A DNA stretch of 25,736 nucleotides, taken from a virus. The stretch lies in IMG/VR virus record IMGVR_UViG_3300040801_001593, positions 64,001 to 89,736 of that record; one strand, written 5' to 3'. The notes beneath the pieces are model-generated. The model had not been told where the DNA came from. It worked only from the letters and a program-made list of their open reading frames with translations, and made no database searches. The translations under genes and the position numbers were made by a program. Shown here one piece after another: positions 14,471 to 21,676 of the stretch (position 1 is its first letter; each line of letters starts with the position of its first letter).

Positions 14471-15490
14471 ATGGCTAGACGTGGATTTAAAACAACCAGT
14501 GACCCTAATGAGGGTCTTAAAAACCAGCTCAAAATGGAGACTGGTAAAACTTATTACCTTAAACTGGCTATTCCTGATTATATTGAGGAATGGACAGAGT
14601 GTTGGCCAGGATTTCCGGCTGAAGATGGTATCAACAAAAGACGCTTTGTTGGTGATGTTGATAACAAAAACAAAAACCTTGCTCCTCTTTCTACTTATAA
14701 GAAAGAAAATGGTTTGCCTGATATTGGAGAACGTGAGCAGAAGAATTGGAAACCTTCTACCAGATATGCTACTATTGTAGCTATTGGTACTGAAGTTACT
14801 AAAAAAGTAACTCCTGCTATGGTCAAGAAAAAACCTGCTCTTAAAAATCGCAAGAGCATCCGTATGATTCAGTGGGATAAAGAGAACCTTAAAGTTTGGC
14901 TTTTTGGTATTGAAGTAATGCGTCAATTGAAAGCTATTAATAATGATGCTGACAATATTGATAAGCTTATTGATAAGGGTCATGACTCTGATGAGACTTA
15001 TGTGACTGATGTATTTGCCATAAAAGTAGAGAAAATTTCTAAAGGCTCAAAAGCTTGGGAAGTTACCTACACTGTGACTGTTGGGAAATATACTGGTGTT
15101 TTCTCTGAAGAAGAAATGCCAAACCTTGACTCTGTTCTTAAAGAACTTGAAAGTCATGCTGCTCCAACTCCTTCATCTGTTATTGAAGACTTCTTGGCTG
15201 AAAATGGCGGGGAGTTCTCTACAGAAGCTGATTCTGAAGAAGATGAGGATGAGGATAATGCTCCTGATGAAGAAGAAGAATTGGATGTTGATGTTGAAGA
15301 AGATGCTGAAGAGGAAGATGAAGAGGAAGAGGAAGAAGCTCCTGCTCCTAAAAAGAAACCTGCCAAAAAGAAAGCAGCAAAAAAGAAGCCTGAGCCTGAA
15401 CCTGAAGAGGAAGATGAGGAAGATGCTGAAGAAGAAGGTGAAGAAGATGATGATGACCTTGATGATTTAGGAGACCTTGACGACCTTTAG
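14471..15490 (+). CDS. Single-stranded DNA-binding protein-like (gp32-type role)
   Basis: 339 aa. Residues about 1-235 form a mixed basic/aromatic, beta-rich domain suited to an OB fold (YYLKLAIPDYI, IRMIQWDKENLKVWLFGIE, WEVTYTVTVGKY). Residues 250-339 are an extreme acidic tail interrupted by one lysine-rich patch (KKKPAKKKAAKKKPEPEPEE). A folded N-domain plus acidic C-terminal tail is the hallmark of phage SSBs such as T4 gp32 and T7 gp2.5, where the tail contacts replication proteins and regulates binding. Gene context (UvsY-like, RecA, gp46/47) supports this. Arginine codons are mostly CGT/CGC (6 of 9), unlike the AGA/AGG used by neighbours, as expected for high expression. AGGAGG lies four bases before ATG. 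A terminator follows. Role is inferred from architecture and context. Confidence 0.72.
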   Translation: MARRGFKTTSDPNEGLKNQLKMETGKTYYLKLAIPDYIEEWTECWPGFPAEDGINKRRFVGDVDNKNKNLAPLSTYKKENGLPDIGEREQKNWKPSTRYATIVAIGTEVTKKVTPAMVKKKPALKNRKSIRMIQWDKENLKVWLFGIEVMRQLKAINNDADNIDKLIDKGHDSDETYVTDVFAIKVEKISKGSKAWEVTYTVTVGKYTGVFSEEEMPNLDSVLKELESHAAPTPSSVIEDFLAENGGEFSTEADSEEDEDEDNAPDEEEELDVDVEEDAEEEDEEEEEEAPAPKKKPAKKKAAKKKPEPEPEEEDEEDAEEEGEEDDDDLDDLGDLDDL

Positions 15491-15498
15491 TCACCTTT

Positions 15499-15526
15499 GC
15501 TGGAGGGCTTAATGCCCTCTGGCTTT
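15499..15526 (+). terminator. Rho-independent terminator after the SSB-like gene
   Basis: GCTGGAGGGC (15499-15508) pairs with GCCCTCTGGC (15514-15523) over 10 base pairs including two wobble pairs, around a TTAAT loop, followed by TTTCTATAAT. It is GC-rich in an AT-rich genome and begins nine bases after the stop codon. It closes the two-gene unit that starts with the promoter block at 13871. Downstream genes may need readthrough or an unrecognised promoter. Confidence 0.82.
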
Positions 15527-15543
15527 CTATAATAGGAATGAGC

Positions 15544-16050
15544 ATGAAACTAAAAGAATGTACACTATGCAACTTACATAAGGCAAGGGAGCATACCTCT
15601 TTTTCAAGAGGTCACAAACCTTCCTCTGTTCTTATCCTTTTTGATAGAGAACCTATGACTATGAGAGGTTTAGATGCTCTACAAGAATTTATAAGGAAAT
15701 TAAACTACCATTTGAAACATGATTACTATTATTCCTTTCTTATCAAGTGTGCTTGTGATGAAGATATATCCTCTGACAATATTAAGGCTTGCAGAAGATG
15801 GTTCAGAAAAGAATTTGAAAAAGTTGACCCTTACTTAATTATAATGATGGGTAAATACTCTACTGCTGCTTGCCTTGGAGGAAAATACTATAAGCTACTT
15901 CAAGAGAATATATTTTATACTAAGACTGGAGAAGATGGGATAAAAAGACAATATTTTGTTGGTGCTGATATAAATGCATCTGAATCAAGACTCAAAGAAA
16001 ACTTAAATTATTTAGAACGCTTCATAAAGGATTTTTATAATGCCTCCTAA
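15544..16050 (+). CDS. Uracil-DNA glycosylase-fold protein (family 4-like), probably non-catalytic
   Basis: 168 aa. The sequence resembles Fe-S (family 4/5) uracil-DNA glycosylases: an N-terminal C6-x2-C9, a strand FLIKCACDE (C69), C83 in ACRRWFRKEF, then a strand VDPYLIIMMGK like the family's IRPRVIVALG. These four cysteines could hold a 4Fe-4S cluster. The catalytic motifs are not recognisable: the GEAPG loop reads LFDREPM, and the C-terminal HPS-like motif reads ADINASE. It therefore may bind DNA or a replication partner without excising uracil. The start ATG 15544 has TAGGA six bases upstream and is preferred to ATG 15538, which abuts it. The gene overlaps recA by 11 bases and sits among recombination genes. 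An alternative is a divergent active enzyme with other catalytic residues. Confidence 0.65.
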   Translation: MKLKECTLCNLHKAREHTSFSRGHKPSSVLILFDREPMTMRGLDALQEFIRKLNYHLKHDYYYSFLIKCACDEDISSDNIKACRRWFRKEFEKVDPYLIIMMGKYSTAACLGGKYYKLLQENIFYTKTGEDGIKRQYFVGADINASESRLKENLNYLERFIKDFYNAS

Positions 16051-17053
16051 AAGGAATAATGCCAAGACTTCACTCAATAGTGTGGATGCTTTAAGGCAAA
16101 AACTAAACAAAGATTATGGAAATGGTTTTGTAGTATCTGATGAAGTAGATACTAACATTGACTGGGTGTCTACTGGCATACCTACTTTGAACAGAGTCCT
16201 TGGTGGTGGATTCCCAAGAGGTAGAATACTTGAAGTATTTGGTCCAGAATCTTCAGGAAAGACTTCCCTGACTCTTCATGCAATAGCAAAGTATCAAAAG
16301 AGAGGGTATGCTTGTGCCTTTGTTGATGCAGAGTATAGTTTTACTAAATCTTGGGCACAAGGTTTTGGAGTAAATACTGATGACCTTCTTCTACTTCAAC
16401 CTGATTGTGGAGAAGATGCTTTGAACTCTGTTGAAGCTATGATTAAGTCTAATGTTATGGATTTAATTGTTGTAGATTCAGTGTCTGCTTTAGTACCAAA
16501 AGCTGAGGTGGATGGAGAGGTGGGAGCTTCTCATGTAGGTCTACAAGCAAGGATGATGTCACAAGCCTTAAGAAAACTGACTGGAATGATTGGTAAAACT
16601 AAAACAACTCTTATCTTCATAAATCAAATAAGGACAAAGATAGGAGTTATGTTTGGTAATCCTGAAACCACTTCTGGTGGTAATGCTTTAAAATTCTATT
16701 GCTCTCAAAGAATAGATGTAAGACGTACTGGTATTATAGGAAGCAAGGAAAGTCCAAAGGGAATCACTCAAAAGATGAAAGCCATAAAGAACAAGTGTGC
16801 TCCTCCTTTTAGAGAGACTGTGTTGAAACTCTATTATGGTAGAGGTTATGATGTTATCTCTGATTTGTTTGAGCAAGGGTTAAATTGTGGCATAATTGAG
16901 AAGAGTGGAGCATGGTACTCCTATGATGGAGAGAAACTTGGTCAAGGTGAAGAGAAGTCTATCAAAGCAATAAAAGCAGATAAAGAAAAATTAAAAGGCT
17001 TAATGAAAGCTGTTAAAGAATTTAATGAAGTAGGAGATGAAGATGAAGATTGA
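16040..17053 (+). CDS. recA: RecA recombinase
   Basis: 337 aa, near the usual RecA length. Walker A GPESSGKT is at 68-75; the catalytic glutamate is in VDAEY (E98; bacterial RecA usually reads DAEH). Walker B DLIVVD has its aspartate at 146. The L2 region GNPETTSGGNALKFY, with QIRTKIGVMF before it, is almost textbook bacterial RecA. It should form filaments on ssDNA and catalyse strand exchange in recombination-dependent replication and repair. The C-terminus is short, with a small acidic tail (GDEDED), which in RecA tempers DNA binding. It is closer to bacterial RecA than to T4 UvsX. The start ATG overlaps the UDG-like gene by 11 bases and has AAAGGA eight bases upstream; the MazG-like gene overlaps its end. 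Confidence 0.95.
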   Translation: MPPKRNNAKTSLNSVDALRQKLNKDYGNGFVVSDEVDTNIDWVSTGIPTLNRVLGGGFPRGRILEVFGPESSGKTSLTLHAIAKYQKRGYACAFVDAEYSFTKSWAQGFGVNTDDLLLLQPDCGEDALNSVEAMIKSNVMDLIVVDSVSALVPKAEVDGEVGASHVGLQARMMSQALRKLTGMIGKTKTTLIFINQIRTKIGVMFGNPETTSGGNALKFYCSQRIDVRRTGIIGSKESPKGITQKMKAIKNKCAPPFRETVLKLYYGRGYDVISDLFEQGLNCGIIEKSGAWYSYDGEKLGQGEEKSIKAIKADKEKLKGLMKAVKEFNEVGDEDED

Positions 17054-17405
17054 AAACTATGTGCAGCTTTCTGGAAGAACTGATGTAAATTATGCTCAGT
17101 TGGATCTTTCAGATATACAGAAAGCCCTAACTCACGCAGCTTTTGGTTTATCTACTGAAAGTGGAGAGATTGTGGATACCATTAAGAAAAATATATTTTA
17201 TGGTCAACCTCTTGATATTGACAACATCAGAGAAGAAATTGGAGACCTTATGTGGTATGTTGCCATCCTATCTCGTCACTTAGAAATAGATATACCTGAA
17301 GTATTAGAGGAAAACATCAACAAGCTCAAAAAGAGATACCCAAAAGGATTTACTGAAGAGCATGCCAAGGAAAGATTGGATAAGAAAGAGATAGTTGTAT
17401 CATGA
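17043..17405 (+). CDS. mazG: MazG-like nucleotide pyrophosphohydrolase
   Basis: 120 aa, a single MazG-type all-alpha NTP-PPase domain. The metal-binding acidic motifs are present as E39-x2-E42 (STESGEIVD) and E65-x2-D68 (EEIGDLMWY), with the typical lysine between (DTIKKNIFYG) and the C-terminal NINKLKKRYPKGF found in phage MazG proteins. It hydrolyses (d)NTPs to monophosphates and pyrophosphate. Phage versions are thought to remove unwanted dNTPs such as dUTP or to adjust nucleotide pools; here it could support a changed base content together with ThyX. The start ATG 17043 has AGGAG six bases upstream; the ATG at 17037 touches that site. It overlaps the end of recA by 11 bases and the next gene by 4. 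Confidence 0.88.
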   Translation: MKIENYVQLSGRTDVNYAQLDLSDIQKALTHAAFGLSTESGEIVDTIKKNIFYGQPLDIDNIREEIGDLMWYVAILSRHLEIDIPEVLEENINKLKKRYPKGFTEEHAKERLDKKEIVVS

Positions 17406-18409
17406 GTATGAGATGGTTACTAACTGCTGACTGGCATCTAAAACACAAACACCCTTTCTCTCTTATGGTAAATGGTAAGTTATGGGATAGGATGTGTGAA
17501 GAGAAGCTTAAAGTTTTGAGAAAGTTTCCTGCTCATGCCAAGAAGCTAAAAGTTGATGCAGTCTTGATTGCTGGGGATGTATTTGACACTTCTAATCCTC
17601 CTGAAGCTTTGAAGGCTGAATTTGTTAAGATTATTATGGACTTTGAATGCCCTGTGTATATCATAACAGGCAGACCTGGTGACCATGACTATGTGAGTAA
17701 AAGTAATTTTGTTCTTATGGATATTAGAGAAGCATTAGGAAGAGTTGATTCAAATGTTTATATCCATGACACAAATCAACTCCACCTCTCTACAGGGGTG
17801 ATGATGTTCCATGATATGTTGGAAGGAATATCTGATTTCTATAAGAATGTAGTAACTTTGAAGGATGAAAGGTTTGCTGATTATAAAACTATAATGATGG
17901 GTGATTATCATGCTCACTATCATACTACTTATGGTCAAAAGTTCTTCATCTATCCTGGTCCACCATTTCCAACTAGATATGGAGAGAGTGACCATGGTTT
18001 AGTAGTTTTGGAAACTGATAGCAAAACTGGTAAATACATAAGACACAAATATCATAAAACTAAAAGCTATAGACTTTTAGATTTGAACAACTTAGACTCT
18101 GCACCTAAATGTGATGTACCTTATGTTGCCAGATATAACTTGACTGTTCCCTCTCAGGAAGTCCCAACAACTCTTAGAGCTTGTGAGGATTTGAAGAAGG
18201 AATTGATGATGGGTGAGCACAATGATTCAAATTGTATGGATGTGGTATGGAAAGTTAAAGCAGAAAATGTGACAACTGATATAGATGGTAATGAGATTGA
18301 AGACCATTCCTTATCAGAAACTTGTAAAAACTATATAGAGAAGAACTCAGGCAATTTAAAAAAGAGTGCTTTGAGCCTTCTCTCTAAATTAGAGAAAGCA
18401 GTTGAATGA
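17402..18409 (+). CDS. sbcD: SbcD/Mre11/gp47-like recombination nuclease subunit
   Basis: 335 aa metallophosphoesterase. Motifs in order: ADWHL (D10, H12), AGDVFD (D59), GDHD at 93-96, FHD (H137), and GDYHAHYH (H170, H172). The family usually has GNHD; here the metal-binding asparagine is aspartate (D94). Paired with the SbcC-like ATPase downstream, it should act as a dsDNA end-processing exonuclease/endonuclease that prepares ends for RecA, as T4 gp47/gp46 do, and helps degrade host DNA or resolve recombination ends. It starts in an ATGA overlap with the MazG-like gene; the ribosome site is weak (AAAGAGA), so it probably relies on coupling. An ATG at 17408 is an alternative start. The stop overlaps the next start. 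Assignment is strong. Confidence 0.9.
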   Translation: MSMRWLLTADWHLKHKHPFSLMVNGKLWDRMCEEKLKVLRKFPAHAKKLKVDAVLIAGDVFDTSNPPEALKAEFVKIIMDFECPVYIITGRPGDHDYVSKSNFVLMDIREALGRVDSNVYIHDTNQLHLSTGVMMFHDMLEGISDFYKNVVTLKDERFADYKTIMMGDYHAHYHTTYGQKFFIYPGPPFPTRYGESDHGLVVLETDSKTGKYIRHKYHKTKSYRLLDLNNLDSAPKCDVPYVARYNLTVPSQEVPTTLRACEDLKKELMMGEHNDSNCMDVVWKVKAENVTTDIDGNEIEDHSLSETCKNYIEKNSGNLKKSALSLLSKLEKAVE

Positions 18410-20319
18410 TGTGGTATATAAAACAGATTAAAGCAGAGAAAGTTCTTTCTTGGGAAAGACTCCTTTTGGAATTTGAGAATAATACTGTTTACTCTATTAC
18501 TGGCACTAATGGATGTGGTAAGAGTACCATCTTTGAAATCATTAAGTGGGCTTTATTCAAAAAGACAAGAAAGAAAACAGTCAAGTTCATGTGGAAGGAA
18601 ACTGGTGGACAAGTTTGGCTCACCCTTAAGAATGAAGCAGGAGCAGAACTGGTAATCAATAGGAGAGTAGATAATCCTGCAACTATAGTTCTTAATGGAG
18701 AGGAAACTACTCAGGAACATCTTGAAGAAATAATTGGATGTTCCTATACTGGGTTTATGTCTGCTATTATGTGTGACCAGAAAAGGACAGCTTCTTTCTT
18801 AGGAGAAAAGACTGGAAGTGGTAAGGCTAAGATATTTGGAGATATGATTGGGGCTTCTGCTCTTGATGATATGAGAGATAAAGTTCAAAAGCTAAAGAAT
18901 GAGCAAGAGAAAGAATACCTGACTCTTAAATCAAGAGTTGATACTTTTCAAACAGAGATAGAAGAGGTAATGCTTTCCTTTGATGATGACATGACTCCTA
19001 AAGAGTTCCTTGCTCACATTAAGGAGAGAAAAGCCAAGTTAGAATCTTTTAAATTGAAAAGCAAAGCTCTAAGTGATAAATATCAAGAAGAAGTTGCTCT
19101 ATTCAAGGATTGGCAACAGTATAATAATAATCTTGAAGCTTCTAAGGAATTAAGGGGTAAGATTAAGACTTATAAAACCGATTATAACACCCTGATTAAG
19201 GTCTTAAAGGCTAAAGATATAAAAGGACTAAGGGAGGAACTTTCAAGGCTAGAATCTACCTTAAAAGAGTTTTCTAATAAAAGGGATATTTCAAATGCTG
19301 AGTATTCAAGCTTATATAAGAGCACAATTGGATTATCAGAATCTATTAAGGATGGAGGTAAATGTCCAACTTGTGGAACTGCTCTTACAAAAGCAGCAGA
19401 GTTGAAAAAAATTCAAAAGAAAATTCAACTGCAAAAACTCAACTGTCAAGAACTAAAAGATGAAGCAGAAGTCTTAAGGAAAGAGGTTGAGCAGTGTGAG
19501 TTGAATATAGAAGCTGTCCAGAGTAAAATTAGGGAATATGAGGAAGAAAAGAAAAAAGCAGAAAGTTTAAAAAGTTCTTTTAATTCCAGCAAAAATACAT
19601 TATCTTATTTAAAACTGGATAAACCAGAAAAGCCTGAGCCTGATTTAGCAAGCTTAAGGGAAGAGGTCAATGCTATAGGAGAGACCACTTTCAGAATGCA
19701 AAGGGAAGTGGAGACTAAAAAGAACCTCCTTGTAAATTATAAGAACCTTGCCTCAAAGCTTAAACAAGCTAAAGAAAGTCTAAAGAGCATAGAAGGTAAG
19801 TACATCCTCTATAAGTGGATGTTTGAGAATTTACCTATAATGAAGTTAAGGTATATAGACCAAAATAAGGTAGCTGTTGAGAATATGATTAATGAAGCAT
19901 TAAGTGAGATGGGATTACCTTTTGTTGTAAAGATAGACACTCAAAGGGAAATGAGCAAAGGAAAAAGGATTAAAGATGAATTTACTTTTAAAATCCTTAA
20001 TATACATGCTGAGAAGGAAGCTCACCCAGAGGACTTAAGTGGAGGTGAAGAAGTTTGCATTCTTCTCAGTACTCAATTTGCTATCAACCAAGTGAGTAGA
20101 ACCAATCTTGGGTTTGAGGTATATGATGAAGTGTATGGTCCACTTGACAAAAAGAATAAACAAATAGTAATAGACTCTTTGAAAGCAAGAGGAGAGAAGA
20201 AGCAAATACTATCTGTATCTCATGATGATGAAATATCTAACTCATTTGATGATATAGTTAGCATCTTCCAGCACCAAGGAGTTAGTAAAGTGAAAGGGCA
20301 GGTGTTTAGTGGAGAATAG
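18406..20319 (+). CDS. sbcC: SbcC/Rad50/gp46-like ATPase of the recombination nuclease
   Basis: 637 aa, close to T4 gp46 and shorter than bacterial SbcC. Walker A GTNGCGKS is at 33-40. Two long coiled-coil arms (about 170-310 and 335-500) flank a zinc hook CPTC (C320, C323). The ABC signature LSGGEE is around 544-549, followed by Walker B with YDEVYGPLD. It should dimerise through the hook and use ATP to regulate the SbcD-like nuclease at DNA ends. The start is an ATGATG overlapping the sbcD stop, with a poor ribosome site, which suggests coupled, equimolar translation. The 3' end overlaps the next gene by 11 bases. All key motifs appear intact. Confidence 0.92.
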   Translation: MMWYIKQIKAEKVLSWERLLLEFENNTVYSITGTNGCGKSTIFEIIKWALFKKTRKKTVKFMWKETGGQVWLTLKNEAGAELVINRRVDNPATIVLNGEETTQEHLEEIIGCSYTGFMSAIMCDQKRTASFLGEKTGSGKAKIFGDMIGASALDDMRDKVQKLKNEQEKEYLTLKSRVDTFQTEIEEVMLSFDDDMTPKEFLAHIKERKAKLESFKLKSKALSDKYQEEVALFKDWQQYNNNLEASKELRGKIKTYKTDYNTLIKVLKAKDIKGLREELSRLESTLKEFSNKRDISNAEYSSLYKSTIGLSESIKDGGKCPTCGTALTKAAELKKIQKKIQLQKLNCQELKDEAEVLRKEVEQCELNIEAVQSKIREYEEEKKKAESLKSSFNSSKNTLSYLKLDKPEKPEPDLASLREEVNAIGETTFRMQREVETKKNLLVNYKNLASKLKQAKESLKSIEGKYILYKWMFENLPIMKLRYIDQNKVAVENMINEALSEMGLPFVVKIDTQREMSKGKRIKDEFTFKILNIHAEKEAHPEDLSGGEEVCILLSTQFAINQVSRTNLGFEVYDEVYGPLDKKNKQIVIDSLKARGEKKQILSVSHDDEISNSFDDIVSIFQHQGVSKVKGQVFSGE

Positions 20320-20698
20320 TTTTGATAAGCCTCAGAAACTAAGTGCAAGCTACTTAAAAGAGATTATTGGCTCTATAGAGTGGCCAGATGAGCTTAAAGA
20401 TTTACCTATTGCTGAGAAATATAAGATGGCTCTACACATCCAGCAGAATTTACAGATGGCTAGAATGTTTGACATGCTTGCTATTGCTACTGGATTAGTA
20501 GAAGGTGATGAGATACCTGACCCTGATGGGCAAATAGGGGAAGTGTCTGATAAGAAGATGGAAGAAGGTTTAAGGAATAGTATGCTTTGTGGGGCTTGTG
20601 GAGAGGGAGTTGTCCCTAATAGAATGGGGTATTGCCCCAGATGTGGTAATGATTTAAGAAAACAGCATGCCTCAGAGATTTTGAACAAAGGAAAATAA
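20309..20698 (+). CDS. Zinc-ribbon protein, 129 aa, GTG start
   Basis: No named family recognised. The N-terminal 85 residues look helical and soluble. The C-terminus carries a clear zinc ribbon, CGAC at about 94-97 and CPRC at about 109-112. Such ribbons commonly bind DNA or proteins. It starts at GTG 20309, overlapping sbcC by 11 bases, with AGGTG four bases upstream; no in-frame ATG gives a comparable start. Position behind the SbcCD-like pair and before a RuvC-like resolvase suggests a recombination accessory, by context only. Most of the sequence between 30 and 80 is acidic, including GDEIPDPDGQIGE. Confidence 0.7.
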   Translation: MENSFDKPQKLSASYLKEIIGSIEWPDELKDLPIAEKYKMALHIQQNLQMARMFDMLAIATGLVEGDEIPDPDGQIGEVSDKKMEEGLRNSMLCGACGEGVVPNRMGYCPRCGNDLRKQHASEILNKGK

Positions 20699-20699
20699 A

Positions 20700-21056
20700 A
20701 TGCATAATGAGGAAGATTACCAAACATTCTTGAAAATAATATCATGGGAGATGTTTTGGAGCATTTGTCCTTATAGGACTCAGCACCATGATAACAAAAT
20801 TTGTACTCAAATGAGCCCAACGGCTCCTAATAAGTTCTGTAATACGGATGATAAGGATTGCATGTTGAGATGTCCTCTATGGAGGCAGTTGAGGAACTTT
20901 TATAGTAGTAAAGATTGGCATAGAATAAAAGAAAGGGAAGACCAAGATGGAAGACTTGACAAAGAAGAAAGAAAGCGCACAGTTGCGCAAGGGAATCAGA
21001 ACTTTAAACCAAGAAGAAGTCCAGTACATGGACGGTTTCAAAAAGAAGCTTTCTAA
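20700..21056 (+). CDS. Cys-rich hypothetical protein, 118 aa
   Basis: No family recognised. Six cysteines lie between residues about 23 and 58 (ICPYRTQHHDNKIC, KFCNTDDKDC, LRCPLW) with two histidines, a likely metal-binding or disulfide-like cluster. The layout loosely recalls the small protein at 3237. ATG 20700 has AAAGGA about seven bases upstream. The C-terminal 35 residues (after about 83) look like out-of-frame sequence, because a second reading frame there encodes a plausible 50-aa protein (20947-21099). Either both genes are real and overlap by 110 bases, or one of the two frames is not translated. Confidence 0.55.
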   Translation: MHNEEDYQTFLKIISWEMFWSICPYRTQHHDNKICTQMSPTAPNKFCNTDDKDCMLRCPLWRQLRNFYSSKDWHRIKEREDQDGRLDKEERKRTVAQGNQNFKPRRSPVHGRFQKEAF

Positions 21057-21099
21057 AGATGGGAAAAAGGATGAAGAAATCACAAAGCTTGAAAAGTAA
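20947..21099 (+). CDS. Candidate overlapping small gene, 50 aa
   Basis: A short frame beginning MEDLTKKKESAQLRKGIRTL and ending with EEITKLEK and TAA. It is charged and helical, with a lysine-rich composition typical of small phage proteins, and it bridges the Cys-rich gene at 20700 and the RuvC-like gene at 21059, overlapping both. A purine-rich AAAGGGAAG lies about eight bases before the ATG. Function is unknown. The evidence is composition, start context and continuity of the operon; no homology is claimed. Confidence 0.45.
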   Translation: MEDLTKKKESAQLRKGIRTLNQEEVQYMDGFKKKLSKDGKKDEEITKLEK

Positions 21100-21676
21100 T
21101 GATTTTAAGTCCTCAGACTTAAGAGTATTCTCATTTGATGTATCTCAAGACAGAACAGGATGGGCAATATTGCAAGGTCTCAGAGTGTTAGAATGTGGGA
21201 GCCTAACTTCCAGAGGAGAGACCTTGCCTGTTGCTTTGATAAATTATCTATCTGATATTTTAAAAGTATTGGAGAATGTTGAAAACAAATATGGGAGTAT
21301 TCACTTCTTTGCTATGGAAGATATGAATATGAAAGCAAGGTTCAACTCAGGTAAGATTTTGACAAGATACCAAACAGCAGCAATGATGGCTTGTGCTACT
21401 TTAGATGAAGCCCTTGATGTAAACTTAGTCAATAATGCTTCTGTTAAATCTTTGTTTAAAGTGATTAGTAGAAAAACTTCAATCCCAGAAGAGATAAACA
21501 AGAAAGTCAAAGAACTTAAGAATAGCAAAGTAACAGCTGTTAAAGTTCAAATGGTAGATGCTATAAATAAACTTTATCCTGAGCTTGGGCTTACTTATGA
21601 ACAAAATGATGAAGCAGATGCAATAGCAACAGGTTTCTTTTTAGTAAAACAAATAATGGAGAATAAAGATGATTAA
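21059..21676 (+). CDS. RuvC-like Holliday junction resolvase
   Basis: 205 aa with an RNase H-like fold pattern. The first catalytic aspartate is in FSFDVSQDRTGWAI (D27), the glutamate in AMEDMNMKARFN (E87), and the last acidic pair in NDEADAIATG (D184, D187). That order and spacing match RuvC and phage/poxvirus resolvases. It should cut branched recombination intermediates, working after RecA and the SbcCD-like complex, and may be needed to debranch DNA before packaging. The start is uncertain: ATG 21059 and ATG 21071 both lack a well-spaced ribosome site, and the conserved fold begins only at about residue 21. It overlaps the methyltransferase gene by 8 bases. Confidence 0.8.
   Translation: MGKRMKKSQSLKSNDFKSSDLRVFSFDVSQDRTGWAILQGLRVLECGSLTSRGETLPVALINYLSDILKVLENVENKYGSIHFFAMEDMNMKARFNSGKILTRYQTAAMMACATLDEALDVNLVNNASVKSLFKVISRKTSIPEEINKKVKELKNSKVTAVKVQMVDAINKLYPELGLTYEQNDEADAIATGFFLVKQIMENKDD

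Noticed and set aside
14459-14983. 174-aa minus-strand frame opposite the start of the SSB-like gene
   Set aside because: The + strand frame has a perfect AGGAGG start, high-expression codon use and a matching terminator; the minus frame has none of these.
15081-15470. Second + strand frame inside the SSB-like gene, rich in Leu, Met and Lys
   Set aside because: It is the +1 shadow of the GAA/GAT-rich acidic tail; composition is degenerate and the frame has no start context.
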